Shown here in pieces: positions 7,375-16,438 of a stretch of DNA of 26,347 nt. Made by a program: the position numbers and the translations under genes. Each line of letters starts with the position of its first letter. Positions within the stretch are counted from its first letter, which is position 1. This DNA is from RGIG5579 sp045580105. Lineage in GTDB: Bacteria; Bacillota; Clostridia; Oscillospirales; SIG627. Under the pieces are notes generated by a model, which was given only the letters and a program-made list of their open reading frames with translations, was not told the DNA's origin and searched no databases. The DNA lies in contig JAZNNH010000016.1 of the NCBI GenBank assembly GCA_045580105.1, positions 1 through 26,347 of the forward strand, read 5' to 3'.

Positions 7375-7395
7375 ATCATAACACAAATTCGTAAA
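7375..7395 (-). promoter_or_regulatory. Weak candidate promoter and operator-like box upstream of the U32 operon
   Basis: On the minus strand TATGAT (plus coordinates 7375-7380) can serve as a -10. No good -35 is visible at the right distance, which would suit an activated or weak promoter. Five bases upstream lies AATTCGTAAA (7386-7395), identical to the 10-mer at 3614-3623 that sits four bases upstream of the -10 of the XRE-S24 repressor promoter. Confidence 0.35.
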
Positions 7396-7497
7396 AAAGG
7401 AAAGATGAATTTCAAAATATCGGAAATTTCGCCCTCGCCCTCGCATCAATAAGGGCAAACATCTTCGTTTTTTCTTCCTTCTCACAGGCAAAATCAG

Positions 7498-7527
7498 TTG
7501 ACGAAAAATGGCTCTTCGTGGTATAAT
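7498..7527 (+). promoter_or_regulatory. Sigma-A promoter of the miaB-mutS-mutL operon
   Basis: TTGACG (7498-7503) and TATAAT (7522-7527) are separated by 18 bp, with a TGG extension upstream of the -10. The expected start is near 7534, leaving a leader of about 20 nt before miaB. The rest of the divergent spacer (7396-7497) shows no further feature. Confidence 0.88.
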
Positions 7528-7554
7528 GATATGATTAAAATTAAAAGGGATTTT

Positions 7555-8901
7555 ATGTCCATGGAACAGAAAAAAATCTACGTTAACACCTTTGGTTGCC
7601 AACAAAACGAGGCGGACAGCGAAACGCTTTTGGGCATTGCCCAAAGCTGTGGCTACACGCCGACGGACTGCTTGGAAGAAGCGGATCTTGTTTTGTTTAA
7701 CACCTGTGCGGTGCGAGAGCACGCGGAGCTCAAGGCCCTCTCCACCACCGGACAGTTGAAGCACTTAAAGGAAAAGAAAAAGAGCTTGAAGATCGGGCTG
7801 TGCGGTTGCATGGTCCAGCAGGATCACCGAAAAGAAGATATCAAAAACAAATACCCCTACGTGGACTTTGTTTTCGGCACGAATCAAATCAGCCGATTTG
7901 CTTCGATCTTAAAAGAAGTAGAACAGGCAAAGAAGCGTCTGTTTTTCGTGGAATCCTACGATCAGAATCCCGGCACGATTTGCGAAGGCCTGCCGGTGAC
8001 AAGAAAACATTCTTATCGCGCCTACGTTTCCATTATGTACGGATGCAACAATTTCTGCACCTATTGCGTGGTTCCCTACGTGCGCGGAAGAGAGCGAAGC
8101 CGCAAGAGCGAATGCATCATCAACGAAGTCAAATCTTTAGTGGAAAACGGCTGCAAGGAAATCACCCTTTTGGGACAAAACGTCAATTCTTACGGAAAGG
8201 ATCTCGAATCACCGATCACCTTTGCAGCACTTCTGGAAGAGATTTGCCACATTCCGGGTGACTTTGTCGTCAAATTTATGACCTCGCACCCGAAGGATGC
8301 AACCGAGGAGCTGTTTGACGTGATTGCCAAAGAAGAAAAATGCGAACGGCATTTTCACCTGCCGCTGCAATCCGGCTCCAGCCGCATCTTACAGAAAATG
8401 AACCGCCGCTACACCGTGGAAGACTATTTTGCCCTGTGCGATTCTCTGAAGCGGAAAGTGCCCGGCATTGCTTTGACCACGGACATTATCGTAAGTTTCC
8501 CCGGAGAAACGGATGAGGATTTCGAAGACACCCTCAAGGCGCTGGAATACTGCCGCTTCGACGGTGTGTTCAATTTCGTCTATTCTCCCCGCAAAGGCAC
8601 TCCCGCCGCCGATATGCCGGAGAAAGTCCCCGAAGAAACGTCCAAAGAGAGAATGGCAAAGCTTCTGGCTTTGCAACAGAAAATTCAATTGGAAAACAAC
8701 GAAAAACTGGTGGGCACAACCGTGCGCGCCCTGTGCGAGGGAGAAAGTGCAACCGATCCAGAATACTGGTCCGCCAGAAGTGATGCAGGCAAACTCATCC
8801 ACTTCAAAAAGCCGGAAAACGAGGATCCGACCGGGAAGTTCATCCGTTTGCGCATTACCCAAGCCCGTGCCTTTATGTTACTGGGGGAGGTGGTATCATG
8901 A
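7555..8901 (+). CDS. miaB: tRNA-2-methylthio-N6-dimethylallyladenosine synthase MiaB
   Basis: This radical-SAM methylthiotransferase converts i6A37 to ms2i6A37 in tRNAs reading UNN codons. The 448-aa product has the three N-terminal cluster cysteines of the MTTase domain (Cys15 in FGCQQNEADSE, Cys51 in NTCAVRE, Cys85 in GCMVQQ). The radical-SAM CxxxCxxC is at Cys164, Cys168 and Cys171 (YGCNNFCTYC), followed by the family signature PYVRGRERSR and a C-terminal TRAM domain. The start at 7555 has AAAAGGGA five bases upstream; ATG 7561 is an alternative. An in-frame TTG further upstream coincides with the -35 box and cannot be the start. The stop overlaps the mutS start as ATGA, so mutS is translationally coupled. 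MiaB needs i6A made by MiaA, which is not in the window. Confidence 0.97.
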   Translation: MSMEQKKIYVNTFGCQQNEADSETLLGIAQSCGYTPTDCLEEADLVLFNTCAVREHAELKALSTTGQLKHLKEKKKSLKIGLCGCMVQQDHRKEDIKNKYPYVDFVFGTNQISRFASILKEVEQAKKRLFFVESYDQNPGTICEGLPVTRKHSYRAYVSIMYGCNNFCTYCVVPYVRGRERSRKSECIINEVKSLVENGCKEITLLGQNVNSYGKDLESPITFAALLEEICHIPGDFVVKFMTSHPKDATEELFDVIAKEEKCERHFHLPLQSGSSRILQKMNRRYTVEDYFALCDSLKRKVPGIALTTDIIVSFPGETDEDFEDTLKALEYCRFDGVFNFVYSPRKGTPAADMPEKVPEETSKERMAKLLALQQKIQLENNEKLVGTTVRALCEGESATDPEYWSARSDAGKLIHFKKPENEDPTGKFIRLRITQARAFMLLGEVVS

Positions 8902-11507
8902 GTCCGATGATGCTCCAATACTTTGAAATCAAAAAACAATACGAAGACTATCTTCTCTTTTACCGTCTCGGAGATTTTTACGAGATGTTCTTCGACGATG
9001 CCAAAATCGCTTCCAAGGAACTGGATCTGACCCTCACGGGCCGCGATTGTGGCGAAGAGGAACGCGCGCCGATGTGCGGCGTTCCCTTCCATTCCTGCGA
9101 CGGCTATATTGCCAAGCTCATCGAAAAGGGCTATAAGGTTGCCATTTGCGAGCAGACGCAAGACCCTGCCACCTGCAAGGGAATCGTCCCCCGCGAAGTG
9201 ATCCGCATTATCACCCCCGGAACCACCACGCTGGGCGATGCATTGGAGGAAGGTAAGAATAACTTTCTGGTTTCCGTTTGCGTGGAAGAGAGCAAAGCCG
9301 CCTGCGGCTTTTACGACCTTGCGGAAGGCACGCTGTTTGCCATCTCCATGGAAAACCGTGATCCGGATGCCCTGCAAAAACAGATCATCAACGAATTTGC
9401 AAAATTTTCTCCCAAGGAAATGATCACCAATCTGACGCAGGAGCAATGCCCTGCCCTTTGCGCCTTTTTCAACAAAGACGAAGGTAATCTTGCTTCCTGC
9501 GGTCTGTATGATCTGTTCGAAGACAAAAACATCCCCTTGATCGAACATCAATTTTCCAAAGTCCCCGAGGCCTTGGGCATCCCCGAAGCCGATTCGGCGA
9601 TGAAACGCGCCTGCGCGGCTCTGATCGCGTATTTGACCGTGACCCAAAAAACGGCGCTTGCTTCCCTCAAGGAAATTCGGGTCTACGACAACAACCAAAC
9701 CCTTTCCATTGATTCGAATTCCAGACGCAATCTGGAACTTGTTGAAACCCAGCGCGGCAAGGACAAAAAAGGGTCTTTGATCTGGGTGTTGGATCAAACC
9801 AAAACCAGCGTCGGCGCGCGTCTGTTACGCCGCTTTATCGAGCAGCCCCTGACCAATCCACGCGCGATCGCAAAGCGCCAAAGCGGCGTGTTGGAGCTGT
9901 ATAACGATTTGGCTTTAAACGACCGCACCCGAGAAAGTCTTGCTGCCGTGCAGGACATTGAACGCATTCTCTCTCGCATCATTTACAGCGGCGGAAACGC
10001 AAAGGATCTGTACGCCCTTGCCACCACCCTGTCTTACCTTCCCGCGATTGCGGAATGCTTACAAGACTGCAGTTCCGAAGCGCTCGGAGAACTGTTTGAA
10101 AAACTGAATCAAACCATTCTGCCCTTGACCAATCCGCTTTGCGAGCTTCTGACCTGCGCCATCCGTCCCGACCCGCCCTTTTCCATTCGCGAAGGCGGCT
10201 TCATCCGTCAAGGATACAACAAGGAACTGGATGAACTCAATGAAATTATGACCGAAAGCCAGAGCTATTTGGCAAAAATCGAGGCAACGGAACGCGAACT
10301 GACGCAAATTCCCAAGCTTAAAATCGGTTATAATCGCGTGTTCGGCTACTACTTTGAGGTTTCCAAGCTTCACAGTGACAAGGTGCCGGAGCGCTATATT
10401 CGAAAGCAGACCTTATCGAGCGCCGAGCGCTATATCACCAGTGAATTGAAAGATATGGAAAGCCGCATTCTGGGTGCCAAAGACCGTGCGATGGCATTGG
10501 AATACGAACTGTTCCGCGATCTTTGCGAAAAGGTGATCGCGCTTTCCGCAACCTTGCAGGATGCCGCCAAGTGCATTGCACATATCGACGTTTACGCATC
10601 TCTTGCGAAGGTGGCTCTGGAAAACAATTACAACTGTCCCGTGGTCGATTTTTCCGATCAGATTCAGATCGTGGATGGCCGCCATCCCGTGGTCGAAAAG
10701 GTCACAAAAGGATTCTACGTTCCCAACGACGCTGATTTAAACTGCGATTCCAATCGAATGGCCATCATCACAGGCCCCAATATGGCGGGTAAATCCACCT
10801 ATATGCGCTCGGTTGCCATCATCGTCATTATGGCGCAGATGGGCTCTTTCGTTCCCGCAAAGGAAGCGCGCATCGGTGTAGTGGATAAGATCTTTACGCG
10901 CGTGGGCGCAAGCGACGACCTTTCGATGGGTCAATCCACCTTTATGCTGGAAATGAGCGAGGTGGCTTATATTCTCAAAAACGCCACCAAAAAGAGCTTA
11001 ATCATCTACGATGAGATCGGCAGAGGAACCTCCACCTACGACGGTATGGCCATTGCCCGTGCCGTGGTGGAATATACCGCAGGCAAAAAATGCGGTGCGA
11101 AAACCCTGTTTGCCACCCACTATCACGAGCTGTCGGAGCTGGAAAACACCATCGACGGCGTCAAGAATTACAATATTGCCGCGAAAAAACGCGGTGACAG
11201 CGTCATCTTCCTTCGCAAGATTCTGCCCGGAAGCGCCGACGACAGCTACGGCATTGAAGTGGCAGGGCTTGCCGGCGTTCCTGCCGAGGTCATTCGCAGA
11301 GCAAAAGAAACGCTCAAGGAACTGGAAGAAAAAACACCGAGGCAGAAAAAGGCAAATTCTAATTCAAACGAAGAAGAGCTTCCCATTCTTGCCCCCTTGA
11401 AAGACAGCATCGTGGAAACGCTCAAGGGAATCAACGTGGATACCCTCACTCCCATTGAAGCGCTGGGCAAGCTTTACGAACTGTCGAAAGAAGCGCAGAA
11501 ACTGTAA
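8898..11507 (+). CDS. mutS: DNA mismatch repair protein MutS
   Basis: MutS is the mismatch-recognition ATPase that starts methyl-independent mismatch repair with MutL. At 869 aa it has the standard length. The N-terminal domain has the mismatch-wedging Phe27 and Glu29 (GDFYEMFFDDA). The C-terminal ABC-type ATPase has Walker A GPNMAGKST (626-634) and Walker B with signature LIIYDEIGRGTSTYDG, followed by THYHEL. A helix-turn-helix dimerisation segment follows near the C-terminus, and the charged linker EEKTPRQKKANSNSNEEE precedes the last segment. The ATG overlaps the miaB stop by 4 nt, with GGGAGGTGG just upstream. mutL begins 18 nt downstream. This is the DNA-repair MutS, unrelated to the glutamate mutase subunit that also carries the name MutS. 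Confidence 0.98.
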   Translation: MSPMMLQYFEIKKQYEDYLLFYRLGDFYEMFFDDAKIASKELDLTLTGRDCGEEERAPMCGVPFHSCDGYIAKLIEKGYKVAICEQTQDPATCKGIVPREVIRIITPGTTTLGDALEEGKNNFLVSVCVEESKAACGFYDLAEGTLFAISMENRDPDALQKQIINEFAKFSPKEMITNLTQEQCPALCAFFNKDEGNLASCGLYDLFEDKNIPLIEHQFSKVPEALGIPEADSAMKRACAALIAYLTVTQKTALASLKEIRVYDNNQTLSIDSNSRRNLELVETQRGKDKKGSLIWVLDQTKTSVGARLLRRFIEQPLTNPRAIAKRQSGVLELYNDLALNDRTRESLAAVQDIERILSRIIYSGGNAKDLYALATTLSYLPAIAECLQDCSSEALGELFEKLNQTILPLTNPLCELLTCAIRPDPPFSIREGGFIRQGYNKELDELNEIMTESQSYLAKIEATERELTQIPKLKIGYNRVFGYYFEVSKLHSDKVPERYIRKQTLSSAERYITSELKDMESRILGAKDRAMALEYELFRDLCEKVIALSATLQDAAKCIAHIDVYASLAKVALENNYNCPVVDFSDQIQIVDGRHPVVEKVTKGFYVPNDADLNCDSNRMAIITGPNMAGKSTYMRSVAIIVIMAQMGSFVPAKEARIGVVDKIFTRVGASDDLSMGQSTFMLEMSEVAYILKNATKKSLIIYDEIGRGTSTYDGMAIARAVVEYTAGKKCGAKTLFATHYHELSELENTIDGVKNYNIAAKKRGDSVIFLRKILPGSADDSYGIEVAGLAGVPAEVIRRAKETLKELEEKTPRQKKANSNSNEEELPILAPLKDSIVETLKGINVDTLTPIEALGKLYELSKEAQKL

Positions 11508-11525
11508 AAAAGAAAGGTACTTTGT

Positions 11526-13529
11526 ATGGCAAAGATCAATCTTTTGGACGTGCAGACCTCCAATCTGATTGCCGCCGGTGAGGTGGTAGAGCGTCCTGCC
11601 AACGTATTGAAAGAACTGCTGGAAAATGCCATTGACGCCGGAAGCAGTGCCATCGTGACGGAAATTGTGGACGGCGGGGTTACCATGATTCGCGTGACCG
11701 ACAACGGATGCGGCATGGAAAAGGACGATCTTCCGCTTTGTATCCGCCGCCACGCCACCAGTAAAATCCGAACCAGCGACGATTTGGTCGCCATTTCTAC
11801 GCTCGGATTTCGCGGAGAAGCACTGGCTGCGATTTCCTCCACCTCCCGCTTCACCATTCTTTCCAAACGAAAAGAAGACGAGCTGGGGCATCAGATGATG
11901 GTTGAGGGCGATGAAATCCTCAGTTTAGAGGAGGCGGGCTGTGCCGACGGAACTACAATCATCGTAAGAGATCTGTTTTTCAATCAACCTGCCAGAAGAA
12001 AGTTTTTAAAACGTCCGCAGACCGAAAGCGCCGCCATTTTTCAGTATTTGCAGCGCATTGCCGTCTCTCACCCCGAAATCGCGTTTCGCCACAGTGCAGA
12101 CGGGGTCGTAAAACTGCAGACCGTGGGAAACGGAAAGCTTTCCGATTGCATTTACTCGGTTTACGGAAAAGAATTCTATTCTTCTTTGGTGGAAATCGAA
12201 TCTTACGACTCCCCTTTCCGCGTCAGCGGATTTATAACCCGCCCCGAAATGGCGCGCAACAATCACTCCTACCAAAGCTTTTATATCAATTCCCGCTACG
12301 TCAAAAGCCGCACGATGCAGTTTGCGATGGAGGATGCATACAAAAGCTTTGTCAAAAGCGAAAAATTTCCCGGCTGTGTTCTCTTCCTGCAAATTGACCC
12401 GAGTCAGGTAGACGTAAACGTGCATCCCGCAAAGCTCGAAGTGCGCTTTTCCGATGAGAGAAGCGTTTACAACGCCATTTACGCCGCCGTACGGAAAACC
12501 CTTTCCAATCTCTCGAACCGCTTGGCAAGAGATGAATATGAAGCCGCGGTCAAAAAGGCAAACGAGGGCAAAGCCGTTCCCATTCCCGCCATCCACGAAA
12601 CCAAATCCACCCCCGCGGTTTCCGCTGAGGTGAAAACGGGCTCGTTCCAAGAAAAGAAGTTCGAGCTTCCCCTCTTTTCCTCTGCCGTGAGCAAAGGAAA
12701 AAGTCCTCTGATTCCCGCAGAGGAAGCCATTGAGCCCAAATCTGTTTCGATCGGACAGGTTTCCCCTGCCACGCTTCTTGATCCCAAGCTGAGCGAAGAG
12801 AAAGAAGTCGAAAAGACCATTTCGATCGACCCGATCAAAAAAACTCTTCCCACGGTCGAACCCGAAACAAAACCTTCCAATCAAGAAGCAGAACAACTTC
12901 TCATACAATCGCTCGCGCTGGAAACAAAGGTCGACAATCCCCTCACAGCCCCCGGTGTGATTCGCGGCGTTCTCTTCCACGCATTCATTCTCTATGAATC
13001 GGAAGGCAACCTCTACATCATCGACAAGCACGCCGCGCACGAGCGCATTCTCTACGAAAGCTTGAAAGAAAAGCGGCGGGAGGATTCCGTCCAGTTCTTC
13101 TTAGAACCGCTTCTGCTGCGCCTGACCCCGATGGAATGGGCAAGCTTGGGCGAGCATTTAGAAGAACTGGGAGAGGCAGGATTCTTACTGGAGGAATTCG
13201 GTGAAAACAGTTTTCTTTTAAGAGGCATTCCGCTGGAATTTGTTTCTCTTTCGGGGAAAGAAATCCTTGCCCTCTTGGAACAAGCCGCACGCGAGCTTTC
13301 CCTCGGAGGAAAGGCAAAATCCGCAGGAGAAAAGAAATTTGATCGCACGCTGTATTCTATTGCTTGCAAAGCCGCAGTCAAAGCCGGTATTCCCTCCACC
13401 GAATGCGACCACGAATGGCTTTTGGAACAGATTCGCAAAATCGACAACATCACGGTTTGTCCCCACGGCAGACCCATTCTCGTTTCTTATCGCAAAAAAG
13501 ACATCGAAAATCTGTTTTTGAGAACGTAA
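11526..13529 (+). CDS. mutL: DNA mismatch repair endonuclease MutL
   Basis: MutL is the GHKL ATPase that links MutS mismatch recognition to strand incision. N-terminal motifs are ELLENAIDAGS, DNGCGM and GFRGEAL. A long Pro/Ser/Glu/Lys-rich linker covers about residues 340-470. The C-terminal domain holds the metal-dependent nicking motif as DKHAAHERILYE (residues 500-511, Gln replaced by Lys in DQHA), with the partner motifs SIACKAA and CPHGRP. A QFFLEP segment starting at residue 523 resembles the beta-clamp-binding QxLLxP motif. This marks the endonuclease-active MutL of bacteria lacking MutH and Dam-directed repair. The start is preceded by GAAAGGT. Length (667 aa) is normal. Confidence 0.97.
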   Translation: MAKINLLDVQTSNLIAAGEVVERPANVLKELLENAIDAGSSAIVTEIVDGGVTMIRVTDNGCGMEKDDLPLCIRRHATSKIRTSDDLVAISTLGFRGEALAAISSTSRFTILSKRKEDELGHQMMVEGDEILSLEEAGCADGTTIIVRDLFFNQPARRKFLKRPQTESAAIFQYLQRIAVSHPEIAFRHSADGVVKLQTVGNGKLSDCIYSVYGKEFYSSLVEIESYDSPFRVSGFITRPEMARNNHSYQSFYINSRYVKSRTMQFAMEDAYKSFVKSEKFPGCVLFLQIDPSQVDVNVHPAKLEVRFSDERSVYNAIYAAVRKTLSNLSNRLARDEYEAAVKKANEGKAVPIPAIHETKSTPAVSAEVKTGSFQEKKFELPLFSSAVSKGKSPLIPAEEAIEPKSVSIGQVSPATLLDPKLSEEKEVEKTISIDPIKKTLPTVEPETKPSNQEAEQLLIQSLALETKVDNPLTAPGVIRGVLFHAFILYESEGNLYIIDKHAAHERILYESLKEKRREDSVQFFLEPLLLRLTPMEWASLGEHLEELGEAGFLLEEFGENSFLLRGIPLEFVSLSGKEILALLEQAARELSLGGKAKSAGEKKFDRTLYSIACKAAVKAGIPSTECDHEWLLEQIRKIDNITVCPHGRPILVSYRKKDIENLFLRT

Positions 13530-13541
13530 AGGAAGGTATCT

Positions 13542-14114
13542 ATGGCAAAAGTAACTTGGCCGGGAGGCACGCTCTTAGCCCCTGTCCCCGCGGTACTGGT
13601 CACAAGCGGCACGATGGAACAGCCGAACGTGGCAACGGTGGCGTGGACGGGAATCACCTGCTCCGAGCCCCCTATGACCTATATTTCCCTGCGCCCCTCT
13701 CGTCACAGCCACAAAATCATCTCGCAAACGGGAGAATTTGTCATCAATCTGACCACCGGCTCTCTTGCCAAGGCAACGGACGCTTGCGGAGTCTATACCG
13801 GCGCGAAAATGAATAAGATCAAAGCATATTCCCTCACGCCCGAACAGGCAACTTCCGTCTCCTGCCCGACTCTTGCACAAAGCCCCGTTTCTTTAGAATG
13901 CAAGGTTACGGAAGTAAAGAAGCTGGGAAGCCACGATATGTTTTTAGCCAACATCGTTGCCGTAAACGTGGACGAAGAGTACATCACGCCCGACGGCAAA
14001 CTGGATTTGAAAAAAGCAAATCTGATTGCCTATTCCCACGGGGATTACATTCAGCTGGGAAAAAAGATCGGCTCGTTCGGCTTTGCGGTCAAAAAGAAAA
14101 AGAAGCAAAACTAA
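13542..14114 (+). CDS. Flavin reductase-like FMN-binding domain protein
   Basis: The 190-aa protein has the split-barrel flavin reductase-like fold, used for NAD(P)H:FMN reduction or simple FMN binding. Visible signatures are the N-terminal PGGTLLAPVPAVLVTSG, the strand NVATVAWTGITCSEPPM, the FMN-contacting SLRPSRHSHKII and the family C-terminus LGKKIGSFGFAVKKKKK. The ATG has GGAAGG upstream and lies 12 nt after mutL, so it is the last gene of the miaB-mutS-mutL operon; a strong terminator follows. The donor, acceptor and cellular role cannot be deduced. In many Clostridia miaA or hfq follows mutL, so this position is not the commonest one. Confidence 0.9.
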   Translation: MAKVTWPGGTLLAPVPAVLVTSGTMEQPNVATVAWTGITCSEPPMTYISLRPSRHSHKIISQTGEFVINLTTGSLAKATDACGVYTGAKMNKIKAYSLTPEQATSVSCPTLAQSPVSLECKVTEVKKLGSHDMFLANIVAVNVDEEYITPDGKLDLKKANLIAYSHGDYIQLGKKIGSFGFAVKKKKKQN

Positions 14115-14123
14115 ACCGAAAAC

Positions 14124-14156
14124 AAAAAAGCACTTGCTTTTAGCAAGTGCTTTTTT
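14124..14156. terminator. Bidirectional terminator between the mutL operon and the PqqD-like gene
   Basis: AGCACTTGCT (14129-14138) pairs with AGCAAGTGCT (14142-14151) around a TTT loop, flanked by an A-run (14124-14129) and a T-run (14151-14156). It serves the rightward flavin reductase gene and the leftward OPT-PqqD unit. Confidence 0.93.
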
Positions 14157-14157
14157 G

Positions 14158-14502
14158 TTATTCTAAGGTGATAAATCCATAGCCGGAAAGAATCTGAACG
14201 TATTTGGCAAGGCGTTCATACACCGGGTCTGCCTTCTCCCCGAAGGCCTCTTTCATTTCTTCCCCCAGAGCGACAAGATCTTTCGTGCCATCCAGCTTCG
14301 GCCAAAGAAAGCTTCCGATTTCATCCAAGTGAATCTGTGTGATTTTCGGTTTTTTCAAGAGCTTTTGAAACAGGAAGTTGAAAAAGCCGCGGTTTTCGAT
14401 GAAAAGAGTGCAAATGCCCTTTTCATCCATTTCCCAAAAAATCCCTTCTTTTCTCTTCGGCTTGTGTTCCAGATAGTTTTTCTTACTCTGTTTTGCTTTC
14501 AT
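14158..14502 (-). CDS. PqqD-family protein (RiPP-recognition-element fold), stand-alone
   Basis: The 114-aa protein resembles the PqqD family: a basic N-terminus (MKAKQSKKNYLEHKPKRK), a WEMDEKGICTLFIENRG strand pair, then IHLDEIGSFLWPKLDG followed by a helical segment ending in GYGFITLE. The LDEIGSFLW...LDG helix is the hallmark of the PqqD winged-helix fold, which in PQQ and RiPP pathways binds a precursor peptide. No PQQ genes, radical-SAM partner or precursor peptide are nearby. I chose the ATG at 14502, two bases after the transporter stop (TAAGAATG), which implies translational coupling; an overlapping TTG at 14523 is the alternative. Its function is unknown, and peptide binding linked to the transporter is inference. 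Confidence 0.8.
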   Translation of the reverse strand: MKAKQSKKNYLEHKPKRKEGIFWEMDEKGICTLFIENRGFFNFLFQKLLKKPKITQIHLDEIGSFLWPKLDGTKDLVALGEEMKEAFGEKADPVYERLAKYVQILSGYGFITLE

Positions 14503-14504
14503 TC

Positions 14505-16409
14505 TTATTTGCGTTTTTTCCAAAGGGAAAACTTCAGTACGGTCAGAATGATCACAGCAAAGAGAAGAAGTCCGCCGATATTGGAAACGAGAGGAGAAAT
14601 GCCGAATTTGGCGGAAAGATCAAAAGCAGAATCCAAACCGAACACAGCCAAGAGTGCCAGCAAAATGCCGACCAAGCCCTCGCCCGCAATCATACCCGAG
14701 CAGAAGAGGATGCCGTCGCTCGTGATGGCTTTCTTTTCTTCTTCGCTCTTTTTCATCTTATCCAGTGCAAGACGAACCAGACCGCCGACCATGATGCAAG
14801 CGTTGAGCTGTACGGGCAGGTAAACACCGATAGCAAAGGGAAGCACGGGGATTCCGATCAGTTCCACGACAATGGCAAGGAATACACCGATGAACACCAA
14901 GCCCCAAGGAAGATCGCCTCCCATGACGCCTTCTACGATCAGTTTCATCAAGGTTGCCTGCGGTGCACCGAGCTGATCCGAGCCAAAGCCCCAAGCGCTG
15001 TCGAGCAGATACAGCGTTCCGCCGATGGCAACAGCGGCAGCAACCACGCCGATAACTTCACCGATCTGCTGCTTTTTGGGAGTTGCACCCAAAAGGAAGC
15101 CGGTCTTCAAGTCTTGGGAGGTATCGCCTGCAATGGCGGCAACGATACAAATGATCGATCCGATGGCAATGGCGCTTTGCATGCCTTCCGCTCCGACGCT
15201 ACCGGTCAGTTTCAAAACCAAAGTGGCAATCAGAAGCGTTGCGATGGACATACCGGAAACAGGGTTGTTACTGCTACCGACCAGTCCCACCATACGGGAC
15301 GATACGGTGGCAAAGAAAAATCCGAAAATCACAACGATAAACGCGCCGATGAGGGAAACGGGAATGGCAGGAACGAGCCAAACCAAAAGGGTGAGAACCA
15401 AGATCGCAATCAGAATGAACTTCATACTGATGTCGCGATCTGTGCGAAGTCCGGTATTGGCTGTTTTCTGAGTGACCGTTTTCATCGCGCCGACAAAGGT
15501 CTTTACGATGAGGGGCAGGGATTTGATCAAACTGATGATACCGCCTGCTGCCAGCGCACCGGCACCGATATAGCGAACGTAAGTGGACCAGATGGCTGCC
15601 GCGCCGCCCTCTGCAAACAAAGTTCCAATGGGAGCCGAGCCGGGATACAGGATCGTATTTTCTCCAAACAGGACGATGGCGGGAATGAGAACCAGCCAGC
15701 TGAGAACGCCGCCTGCGAACATATACGAGGAAATTCTTGCGCCGCAAATATAACCGACACTCATCACCGCAGGGTAAATCTGCGTACCGATCGCACCGGC
15801 AAAGCCCTTGATGGTAAAGGTGATTTCTCCGGCAACCAGTTTCAAGCCGTCGATGATGAATTTAAACAAAGCGGAAAAGCCCATACCGGCAAAGACCGTA
15901 GACGCGTTTGCACCGCCTTTTTCCCCTGCCAAAAGAACTTCCGCACAAGCGGTTCCTTCGGGATAAGGCAAAACGGCGTGTTCTCTGACGATCAGAGCGT
16001 TGCGCAGAGGTACCATGAAACATACACCCAAAAGACCGCCCAACAGCGCGATGAGGGTGATTTCCAAAATACCGGGTTTTTCCATTGTTCCTTCCGCTGC
16101 CCACAAAAAGAGGGCGGGAAGCGTAAAGATGGCACCGGCGGCAAGGGATTCCCCTGCAGAACCGGTGGTCTGCACCAAGTTGCTCTCCAAAATGGAGTTT
16201 TTACGCATCACAATGCGAATGACGCCCATGGCAATCACCGCAGCCGGAATGGAGGCGGAAACCGTCATTCCCACGCGAAGACCCAAATAGGCGTTTGCCG
16301 CGCCGAAGATCACCGCCAAAAGGATGCCCATAATCACAGAGGTTACGGTGATTTCGGGAGTTACTTTTTCAGCGGGGATATACGGCTTAAAAGAATTGTT
16401 TTTGTCCAT
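14505..16409 (-). CDS. OPT family oligopeptide transporter
   Basis: This integral membrane proton-coupled importer belongs to the OPT/YSL superfamily, whose members take up oligopeptides or metal-chelate conjugates. The 634-aa sequence has many hydrophobic spans (roughly 14-16) and the family's N-terminal pattern ITVTSVIMGILLAVIFGAAN followed by YLGLRVGMTVSASIPAA. It also has NLVQTTGSAGESLAAG, PYPEGTACAEVL and DTSQDLKTGFLLGATPKKQQ, all characteristic of the bacterial OPT branch. The start has AAGGAGAG upstream, and a good promoter lies 30 nt before the ATG. The PqqD-like gene follows two bases after the stop. The PepD-type dipeptidase gene lies upstream on the same strand, consistent with peptide uptake followed by hydrolysis. 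Substrate is not evident. Confidence 0.95.
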   Translation of the reverse strand: MDKNNSFKPYIPAEKVTPEITVTSVIMGILLAVIFGAANAYLGLRVGMTVSASIPAAVIAMGVIRIVMRKNSILESNLVQTTGSAGESLAAGAIFTLPALFLWAAEGTMEKPGILEITLIALLGGLLGVCFMVPLRNALIVREHAVLPYPEGTACAEVLLAGEKGGANASTVFAGMGFSALFKFIIDGLKLVAGEITFTIKGFAGAIGTQIYPAVMSVGYICGARISSYMFAGGVLSWLVLIPAIVLFGENTILYPGSAPIGTLFAEGGAAAIWSTYVRYIGAGALAAGGIISLIKSLPLIVKTFVGAMKTVTQKTANTGLRTDRDISMKFILIAILVLTLLVWLVPAIPVSLIGAFIVVIFGFFFATVSSRMVGLVGSSNNPVSGMSIATLLIATLVLKLTGSVGAEGMQSAIAIGSIICIVAAIAGDTSQDLKTGFLLGATPKKQQIGEVIGVVAAAVAIGGTLYLLDSAWGFGSDQLGAPQATLMKLIVEGVMGGDLPWGLVFIGVFLAIVVELIGIPVLPFAIGVYLPVQLNACIMVGGLVRLALDKMKKSEEEKKAITSDGILFCSGMIAGEGLVGILLALLAVFGLDSAFDLSAKFGISPLVSNIGGLLLFAVIILTVLKFSLWKKRK

Positions 16410-16438
16410 ACTCTCTCCTTTGTAATTTCAATCAAGCA

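Noticed and set aside
7498..7554. MiaB extension from the TTG at 7498
   Set aside because: The TTG is the start of the -35 hexamer, and the -10 lies inside the extension.
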